A DNA stretch of 13,081 nt, from assembly GCA_036388295.1 (NCBI GenBank), contig DASVSC010000133.1, positions 1-13,081 of the forward strand, read 5' to 3'. The position numbers were made by a program, and so were the translations under genes. Of the stretch, positions 7,795-13,081 are shown in pieces. Origin of the DNA: RYN-431 sp036388295. GTDB lineage: Bacteria; Planctomycetota; Phycisphaerae; Tepidisphaerales; Tepidisphaeraceae. Each line of letters begins with the position of its first letter. Position 1 is the stretch's first letter. The notes beneath the pieces are model-generated. The model made no database searches. It worked only from the letters and a program-made list of their open reading frames with translations, and was not told where the DNA came from.

Positions 7795-8300
7795 AGACGC
7801 TCATCCACACGAACTCCGGCCCGCACGGTGTCGCGGACGGCCCACGCACCTTCTAAGAGCGGCTGGAAGATACACGACCGATTGCAAGGTTAGCGTCGTA
7901 CGTCCCCATCGTGTGAGACTGCGCGGTAGCGTCGTAGGTCGATGGTGCCCGCCATTGCTGCTGATCTCCGTGACGCATGCCCTAGCCATACAGGCTCTAG
8001 TCCAAACCTTGCCATCCACCACCGCCGTCTCGTCGGCCGACGCGTTCTCCGGCACGTGGGCGGCTGCTTTCAGTCAAAGCAGCGACGGGGCCGCATAGGA
8101 GTGCTTCTGCAACGAGAACCGGCAGGTGATGGATGTCCGTGCGGCAGGGTTCTGATGGTGTCGACACGAGTCCTGGCGCAGAACCTGTGGGACACTAGTT
8201 CCATCATTGCCGCGGCCATGACGGAACTGAACACAGATATCAACCGCACAAGTGAAGATACACCTGTGAAGCGGTTGCCAGTTGGCAGTTTCTTCTAATG
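7795..8300. other. No recognisable gene (about 500 bp)
   Basis: Short ORFs occur on both strands, but none resembles a known family, has a ribosome binding site or keeps a consistent composition. A 14-bp direct repeat with one mismatch, TAGCGTCGTA(C/G)GTC, lies at 7891-7904 and 7927-7940. No clear intrinsic terminator follows the response regulator stop. The stretch may be decayed mobile DNA like that at 720-1970. Confidence 0.5.
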
Positions 8301-8475
8301 TATCTGAATGCAGGCAGACCAGGCTGCGAGCCGTGGGCTCTCCTTCGCATGAGATTCATAAAGGACAGCGATGCGAGCTATGTCCTTTACGCCTGTACGG
8401 GGTCTCCTTACGGCGTGAGCGTCCGCTCTTCCTTTTCTTCCTTAACTGTGTCTCTGCTCGAGCTTCAATGGGTTA

Positions 8476-8778
8476 CCGCATTCCCCCCACGTGAACCCGT
8501 CGAGGCCCCAGAGGGCCGAGCCGCCGCCCCCTTGCTCGAAGGGCGAGCCTCTGCGAGCGTGACCCTATGAAGGGCCGAAGAGAAAAGGGGCGGCTGTGTG
8601 GGCAGGCAAAGAGACAGCAAAGACGCGTAAACCTAAGCACAGGCAACGTGTTTACAAACCACGGGGTGTCCCCACGAGGGGATGGGGGTAGGGATACCCA
8701 AATACTCCCAGGACGGGTTGTCTTTGAAGAACGATTCGAGGGCCATGAGAAGTGCTTCCGCACTCGAACGCTGTCCCG
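8476..8778 (+). repeat. Long direct repeat, copy B
   Basis: Same orientation as 1-302 and about 90% identical by eye, with one extra base in the region matching 222-231. The right boundary is sharp: both copies share CGAACGCTGTCCCG and then diverge completely. The left boundary cannot be set, because the equivalent sequence of copy A is outside the window. No target-site duplication or terminal inverted repeat could be identified. Confidence 0.92.
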
Positions 8779-8801
8779 CGGTCTTCGCTTTCTGTAATTT
8801 T

Positions 8802-8833
8802 AAGCCCTTTGACGATCGCGTTAAGGGGCTTTC
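8802..8833 (+). terminator. Long hairpin after repeat copy B, probable terminator
   Basis: Bases 8802-8814 (starting AAGCCCTTTGACG) pair with 8819-8831 (ending GGGGCTT) over 13 pairs, two of them G-T, closing an ATCG loop. Only TTTCC follows, so the T tract is weak. It lies 23 bases beyond the end of copy B, close to the spacing of the unrelated terminator after copy A. Confidence 0.5.
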
Positions 8834-9179
8834 CTGTTGCTGAGGAACGACTTGTGTCATTCAACGTCGAGTTCGAACACATCGTGTAGAGGATTGCGTT
8901 CTTCGGCCAAGGGACCGCTGATCTGGACAGGCGGCCGAATTGGTTGCAAGCATAACTCTGACTGCCTGCTACCGCCGGCTGGTTTAGGCGCTGCGGGACT
9001 CCACAGGCGATGCAGCGCACGACAACTTTAAGCGACACTTGCTCCATCAGAATGCCAAGCCTCGGGCTTTTCTATTTTCCCCTGATGGAAAGTACTGCCT
9101 TCGGTTTTCTGCCTTTCGTATCGAAGAAAAATTGTGTCGTCCGATAACGGCTCCGGGCGGCGACATCGGTTAAACGGTC
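8834..9179. other. Intergenic stretch without a supported gene
   Basis: About 350 bases between the copy-B hairpin and the LEPR protein gene. A minus-strand frame from 9047 runs into the repeat and contains a CxxC (RCIACG) near its start, but it crosses the 13-bp hairpin and has no recognisable domain, so it is not called. The only other structure is the nested inverted repeat near 9043-9089. Confidence 0.5.
9043..9089 (+). terminator. Nested inverted repeat with terminator-like core
   Basis: AAGCC (9057-9061), a TCG loop and GGCTT (9065-9069), followed by TTCTATTTT, look like a weak intrinsic terminator on the plus strand. Around it, TCCATCAG (9043-9050) and CTGATGGA (9082-9089) form a perfect 8-bp outer inverted repeat. 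It lies about 90 bases upstream of the LEPR protein gene and could insulate it from rightward transcription. Confidence 0.45.
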
Positions 9180-10985
9180 ATGTCTGGCCGTGGGCGGGTC
9201 GATGACGGCGGCATGAGCCGTGTCCTGTTCGCATCGCGTGTCCGCTCCCTGATCGAAGCGCTCGAACCCCGTTCGTTGATGAGCACCACCCTGACGGTGG
9301 CCAACACCGCCGATAGCGGCGTCGGCAGTTTGCGTGCGGCCGTCCTGGCGGCGGCGGCGGGCGATGTTGTCGACCTGCGGCACGTCACCGGTGCGATCGT
9401 GCTGAACAGCCAGCTCACGCTAGATAAGGACATCGCTCTGGTCGGCCCTGGCGCGGGGCGGTTGACGCTCAGCGGCAACGGCCACGCGACGCGGGCCATC
9501 ACAATCAATACCGGCGTGAACGTGGCGATGTCCGGCTTCAAGATCGCCGACGCCGGCACGCCCGGCGAATCCGGCGGCGCGATCCGCATGACGGGGGACA
9601 ACGTCCACTTCGGCTCGCTCACGCTCGATCGCATGATCCTGACCAACAACCGCGCCACCGTCGCCGGCGGGGCAATCGAACTGAGCTTCGCCCAACTGAC
9701 GATGACCGACTGCCTGGTGTCCAACAATACGGCCGCCACCACCGGGTCGACGATGACCAGCAGCAACGCGTACGGTGAACGGGCCCGCGGCGGCGGCATC
9801 GACCTCAGCTTCGCCGGCTTTCGCGCGACCCGCAGCAGCTTTATCGGAAACGCCGCCACCAGCACCAGCGCGACCGCCGGCTTCATGGACAGGGGTCTGG
9901 ATGCGTTCGGCGGGGCCATTTACATCCTGAACGGCACCGCGCACAGCACGACCTACGGCATCTCCATCACCGCCTGCACGATTGCCAACAACACGGCGAT
10001 AGCGACCGACGTTAATCAGCCTTCGAGTGCGGGCCAGGCGGCTGCCGGCGGCATCGATATCTATGCCGAACGCAATCTGCTGTCACTCCAGAACAACACG
10101 ATCGTCGACAACGTCGCCTCAGCCACGTCCTACAGCGACACTGGTGGCCTGCGAATCTGGAAGACCCAAAACGCCGGCGATTACCTCGTCAACAACAACT
10201 TGATCGTGCGCAATTCCGCCATGGGCCAGCCCGACTTCAGTGCCGAAGGGCCCCAGAACTGGTCGGCGCACAACAACCTGACCGGCACGGACGTCATCGC
10301 CACGTTCCTGTCGCTGCACAATGGCGTCGACGGCAACATCACCGGCGTCGACCCGAAGCTCGGCACGCTCGCCAGCAACGGCGGCGTGACGCAGACTTTG
10401 GCCCTGCTGCCCGGCAGCCCGGCCATCGGCGCGGGCACGACGGCCGCCGCTTACGACGGGCGTGGCTACGTGCATTCGGGCGCGACCGACATCGGCGCGG
10501 TCGCAGCCGTCGCCACGCCGCCGGACGCGTGGATCGACTTCGACGGCATTGTCCACGTCCAGGGCACCGCCAGTGCCGACGACGTGCACGTCTGGACGCC
10601 CACCGGCCGCGCCGGCACGATCCGTGTCCGCTTGGCGGGCGGCGTTCGTAACTTCAACTACAGCGACTTGATGGTCACCGGCGTGAGAATCGACGCCGGC
10701 AACGGCGATGACGTGGTCGTCGCAGCCGTCGACGTGCCCATTTATGTCTACGGCGGCGCGGGCAATGACCGCATCACCGGCGGCTCGAACAACGACACCC
10801 TCTCCGGCGGCCTGGGCAACGACACCCTCTCCGGCGGTGCGGGCAACGACCTGCTCAATGGCCACGGCGGCAACGATCTGCTTAACGCCGGCCCCGGCGC
10901 CGACCGCGTCCACGGCTTCGCCGGCCGCGATACCGGCTCGGGCGATCTCGATGACACGTTCGATAGCATCGAACTCCTGGTCTGA
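9180..10985 (+). CDS. Exported LEPR-motif beta-helix protein with RTX calcium-binding repeats
   Basis: Up to 601 residues. The N-terminus carries SLIEALEPRSLMS, the planctomycete LEPR motif found near the front of many exported or surface proteins of that phylum. An ATG at 9213 (MSRVLF...) would place the motif about 20 residues in, as is usual, and may be the true start; neither start has a good ribosome binding site. Residues about 37-430 resemble a right-handed parallel beta-helix of the 'choice-of-anchor Q' type: an opening SGVGSLRAAV, many Asn-rich turns (ILTNNRA, CLVSNNTA, CTIANNTA, NTIVDNVA) and a closing PGSPAIGAG. The C-terminal ~90 residues hold five or six glycine/aspartate nonapeptides (GGAGNDRIT, GGLGNDTLS, GGAGNDLLN, GGNDLLN), the calcium-binding RTX pattern that often marks type I secretion. 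It is probably a secreted or cell-surface structural protein; no catalytic residues are evident. Confidence 0.92.
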   Translation: MSGRGRVDDGGMSRVLFASRVRSLIEALEPRSLMSTTLTVANTADSGVGSLRAAVLAAAAGDVVDLRHVTGAIVLNSQLTLDKDIALVGPGAGRLTLSGNGHATRAITINTGVNVAMSGFKIADAGTPGESGGAIRMTGDNVHFGSLTLDRMILTNNRATVAGGAIELSFAQLTMTDCLVSNNTAATTGSTMTSSNAYGERARGGGIDLSFAGFRATRSSFIGNAATSTSATAGFMDRGLDAFGGAIYILNGTAHSTTYGISITACTIANNTAIATDVNQPSSAGQAAAGGIDIYAERNLLSLQNNTIVDNVASATSYSDTGGLRIWKTQNAGDYLVNNNLIVRNSAMGQPDFSAEGPQNWSAHNNLTGTDVIATFLSLHNGVDGNITGVDPKLGTLASNGGVTQTLALLPGSPAIGAGTTAAAYDGRGYVHSGATDIGAVAAVATPPDAWIDFDGIVHVQGTASADDVHVWTPTGRAGTIRVRLAGGVRNFNYSDLMVTGVRIDAGNGDDVVVAAVDVPIYVYGGAGNDRITGGSNNDTLSGGLGNDTLSGGAGNDLLNGHGGNDLLNAGPGADRVHGFAGRDTGSGDLDDTFDSIELLV

Positions 10986-11144
10986 ATCGCAGAGTTGCCC
11001 GGTCCATCATCCGGTCAGGCGGTCGCTATCCAACTGGAACACAGCGCGATTTGCCTGCGTACGTGTCGAATAAAAGTTCTATTGCGTCTCGTCTGCTCCG
11101 TAAGCAGGCGGGCCGTTCTTTCGCGTCCCGACCTGATGGCACGC

Positions 11145-12662
11145 TTACGCCTGTTTCGCGACAAGTTTCATCCCGCATTTCGGACAACGGCCGGGCTTGT
11201 CGGAGATGATTTCCGGGTCCATCGGACAGGTGTAGCGAACGCCGGGCGCGGGGGTCGGCGTCGGTTCGGGCGCGGGTTGACCACCGGCCGGTGCCGTTGG
11301 CGGTAGGGCCGGCGTGGGGGTGCGGTTTACGTCGACGCCGTCGCGGCGGAGTTCGTCTGCCGTCGCGAGGTCGGCGACCGTGCCGGGCGGGTGGGCGTAC
11401 CAGCCGGGGTCGGCGTACGTCGTCAGGCCGTCGCGCACCTTCAGGATCGTGAACATCCCGCCCATGTCGATGTAGTCGAACGGCCCGTGCGCGCCGACCA
11501 TTGGGATGCTGTTGCTCGGAACGGTCATCCCCATATCGCCCATGCCGCCCATGCCGGTTTCACCCATTGTCATGTAGCCGGGCAGCATCGGCCGCACGCG
11601 CTGGTCGAAGCCGGTCTTATCGACGCCGATCAGGTTCGGCGTGCCGTGGCCCATCTGGTTCATGGCGTGGTGGGTCATGTGGCAGTGCATGGCCCAGTCG
11701 CCCGGTGCGTCGGCGACGAACTCAACGGCCCGGGTCGCGCCGACCGTCACCAGCACGGTATTGCCCGGCTGCTGGGCCGAATCTTCGACGCGGCCGCCGT
11801 CGGTTTCGGTGATGCGGAACGTGTAGCCGTGCAGATGAATCGGGTGGTGGTCCATCGCGCCGAAGTTGGCAAAGCGGATGCGCACGCGCTCGCCGAGCTT
11901 GGCCACCAGCGGCTCGGTGCCGGGGTAGGCCTTGGAGTTCATGGTCAGGACGTTGAAGTCGCTCATCTCCATCGTGTTCGGCCGGCGGGTGCCGGGGTCG
12001 ATGCGCCATTGGCTGAGCATGATGGCGAAGTCGCGGTCGACCTTCGGGCCGATGGGCTGGCGGGGATGGACGACGAACATGCCCATCATGCCCATGGCCT
12101 GCTGGGTCATCTCGTCGAAATGACTGTGGTAGGCGTACGTGCCGTGCTGGCGGAGCGTGAATTCATACTTAAAGGTCTGGCCCGGCGGGATGGGCTTCTG
12201 GTTCAGGCCGGTCACGCCGTCCATCCCGTTCGGCAGCAGGATGCCGTGCCAGTGGACCGTGGTCGGTGCGGGAATGCGATTGGTCACGTAGATGCGCAGG
12301 CGGTCGCCCTCAACGGCTTCAATGGTCGGGCCGGGCGTGCGGCCGTTGTAGCCCCAGCAGATGGCGCGCAGGCCGGGGGCGAACTCGTGTTCGAACTCCT
12401 CGGCGACGAGGTGCATGACCTTCCAGCCGTCAACCATCTGGTAGTCGAGCGTGACACCGTTCGGCGTGACGACGGGCGTGTAACCTTGAGCGGTCGGCAC
12501 GTCGCTGCGGGGCGGCGAGGTAGCGCCGTTGCCGGCGGCCGGCCCTTCGCCTGGTGCGGCGTCGGCGCGGGCGGTCAGCAGGCCGCCGCTGGCTAAGGTT
12601 GCGGCACCGGCGAGCATCGCACGGCGGCGGGTGAGTTTTTCGTTGAATAAGTCGTGGCTCAT
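11145..12662 (-). CDS. Tat-exported multicopper oxidase with C-terminal heavy-metal-binding domain
   Basis: A 505-residue multicopper oxidase, probably oxidising Cu(I) or another metal/phenolic substrate in the periplasm. The N-terminus has a twin-arginine signal (TRRRAMLAGAATLASGG, residues 11-27). Copper ligand motifs appear in order: HWHG (H137, H139), YHSHFDE (H179, H181), HHPIHLHG (near 270) and HCHMTHHAMNQM (near 325-336), together giving the type 1, 2 and 3 sites with an axial methionine. Met/Gly-rich GETGMGGMGDMGMT follows. A Pro/Thr-rich linker (PTPALPPTAPAGGQPAPEPT) leads to YTCPMDPEIISDKPGRCPKC, a heavy-metal-binding domain of the kind seen in CopA/CusA-type copper proteins. The start codon lies 24 bases after the TolC-family gene, which implies one operon for metal export and detoxification. 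The exact substrate is not settled by sequence. Confidence 0.94.
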   Translation of the reverse strand: MSHDLFNEKLTRRRAMLAGAATLASGGLLTARADAAPGEGPAAGNGATSPPRSDVPTAQGYTPVVTPNGVTLDYQMVDGWKVMHLVAEEFEHEFAPGLRAICWGYNGRTPGPTIEAVEGDRLRIYVTNRIPAPTTVHWHGILLPNGMDGVTGLNQKPIPPGQTFKYEFTLRQHGTYAYHSHFDEMTQQAMGMMGMFVVHPRQPIGPKVDRDFAIMLSQWRIDPGTRRPNTMEMSDFNVLTMNSKAYPGTEPLVAKLGERVRIRFANFGAMDHHPIHLHGYTFRITETDGGRVEDSAQQPGNTVLVTVGATRAVEFVADAPGDWAMHCHMTHHAMNQMGHGTPNLIGVDKTGFDQRVRPMLPGYMTMGETGMGGMGDMGMTVPSNSIPMVGAHGPFDYIDMGGMFTILKVRDGLTTYADPGWYAHPPGTVADLATADELRRDGVDVNRTPTPALPPTAPAGGQPAPEPTPTPAPGVRYTCPMDPEIISDKPGRCPKCGMKLVAKQA

Positions 12663-12686
12663 GATGGATTATCCGTTCGAGAAAGG

Positions 12687-13081
12687 TCAGTGGATGGTTT
12701 CGCGTGTGCCGCCGGCAGACCCGGGGCGGCGACTCGTATTCTGCGCGGCGGCCGGTGCGTCACTGTCGCCGCCGTTGCCGCCGTTGAGGACGTGGTCGAA
12801 CTGCGTGCGCGCCAGCCAGTAGTCGCGCAATGCGTCGATCGACGCGATGCCCGCTTCGACCTCGGCCTGTTTCGCTTGGAGCAACTGCGGCGCGCCGATG
12901 AACATGCCGTTGTAGTGCAGCTGAGACTGCTGCGTAATTTCGTGCCGCAGCGGCAGGATGACCCGGCGGTAGTAATCCGCGGCCGCCCGCGCGGCGAGCA
13001 GACGGTTGCGGGCGCGCCGCGCCGCCGACCGCACTTCGACGGCCGTCGCGAACAGCGATTGCCGGGCCCGCTGCAGTTCCG
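12687..13081 (-). CDS. TolC-family outer-membrane efflux protein, C-terminal part (open at window edge)
   Basis: Only the last ~131 residues are in the window; the gene continues past base 13081. The visible part starts ELQRARQSLFATAVEVRSAA and is almost entirely long amphipathic helix rich in Ala, Arg, Gln and Leu. It includes YYRRVILPLRHEITQQSQLHYNG and the turn MFIGAPQLLQAKQAEVEAG, followed by LRDYWLARTQFDHVLNG. This is the pattern of the second repeat of TolC/CusC/CzcC-type outer-membrane channel proteins (OEP family). A disordered Ala/Gly/Ser/Arg tail ends the protein. With the multicopper oxidase directly downstream, a role in copper or other heavy-metal efflux is likely. The matching inner-membrane pump and adaptor would be expected outside the window. 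Confidence 0.88.
   Translation of the reverse strand, partial: ELQRARQSLFATAVEVRSAARRARNRLLAARAAADYYRRVILPLRHEITQQSQLHYNGMFIGAPQLLQAKQAEVEAGIASIDALRDYWLARTQFDHVLNGGNGGDSDAPAAAQNTSRRPGSAGGTRETIH

Larger units (their letters stand above)
8308..8833 (+). ncRNA. Candidate structured RNA, copy B, with its 5' hairpin chain
   Basis: Upstream of repeat copy B is a run of adjacent hairpins: GAGCC 8328-8332 with GGCTC 8336-8340 (3-nt loop); TAAAGGACA 8359-8367 with TGTCCTTTA 8381-8389 (9 perfect pairs); and CGCC(T)GTA 8390-8397 with TACGGCG 8409-8415 extended by GG/CC. Copy B (8476-8778) keeps the hairpins of copy A: the GGCCC/GGGCC stem, the GCTCG/CGAGC stem (5 bp here, 4 bp in A), the CCCT/AGGG stem and the AGTGC/GCACT stem. 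GTCCCC/GGGGAT replaces ATCCCC/GGGGAT, which an RNA tolerates as a G-U pair. A 13-bp hairpin follows at 8802-8831. The family is not recognised. Boundaries and transcription are inferred. Confidence 0.38.

Noticed and set aside
1..8778. Composite transposon flanked by two insertion sequences
   Set aside because: The flanking repeats encode no transposase and show no terminal inverted repeats or target duplications, so the term is not supported.
8300..8833. OMEGA/HEARO guide RNA of an IscB/IsrB/TnpB element
   Set aside because: No IscB, IsrB or TnpB reading frame or remnant could be found next to either copy, so the link cannot be supported from sequence.
8652..9047. 131-codon minus-strand frame with an early RCIACG and a later YAC that could suggest a zinc ribbon
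   Set aside because: It crosses the 13-bp hairpin and runs into the repeat, the second CxxC needed for a zinc ribbon is missing, and its first bases overlap the nested inverted repeat. No recognisable domain.
11391..12596. 401-codon plus-strand frame opposite the multicopper oxidase
   Set aside because: Shadow rich in His/Ala/Val without domain features; the minus strand has all copper ligand motifs and a Tat signal.

Overview
The window looks like chromosomal DNA of a planctomycete, most plausibly of the Phycisphaerae/Tepidisphaerales type. The strongest clue is the exported protein near 9.2 kb, which carries the planctomycete N-terminal 'LEPR' motif followed by a beta-helix 'choice-of-anchor Q' region. 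High GC, weak or absent Shine-Dalgarno sites at several genes, and multi-domain PAS/REC signalling proteins agree with this. The assignment is by eye, without a database search.

Left part (1-2000): one copy (A) of a ~300-bp hairpin-rich repeat, cut by the window edge, followed by a strong intrinsic terminator and a small unknown gene (431-715). Then come two broken mobile-element genes on the minus strand. One is an internal piece of a phage tail tape-measure protein (about 782-1417). The other is a large serine recombinase remnant with an in-frame stop and lost ends (about 1455-1973).

Centre (2050-7794): two divergent two-component operons share a 98-bp promoter region with an 11-bp inverted repeat. 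Leftward: a REC-PAS-PAS-HisKA-HATPase hybrid kinase, then a REC-HDOD output protein. Rightward: a PAS-PAS-HisKA-HATPase kinase, then a single-domain Rcp1-like response regulator. In both operons the kinase stop and regulator start overlap as ATGA, so each pair is probably translationally coupled.

Right of centre (7795-9179): no convincing protein gene. It holds a chain of hairpins leading into repeat copy B (8476-8778, about 90% identical to copy A by eye), then a 13-bp-stem hairpin, then a nested inverted repeat with a terminator-like core near 9.06 kb. Each repeat copy is followed by a different terminator-like hairpin on the same strand. This is what one would expect if the repeat is transcribed rightward as a structured non-coding RNA, and it is the main candidate for something undescribed. 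The two copies also bracket the 8.2-kb block carrying the phage/recombinase debris and the signalling genes.

Right part (9180-13081): a secreted LEPR/beta-helix/RTX-repeat protein on the plus strand. Facing it on the minus strand is a probable copper-handling operon: a TolC-family outer-membrane efflux protein (open at the window edge), then a Tat-exported multicopper oxidase with a C-terminal heavy-metal-binding domain.
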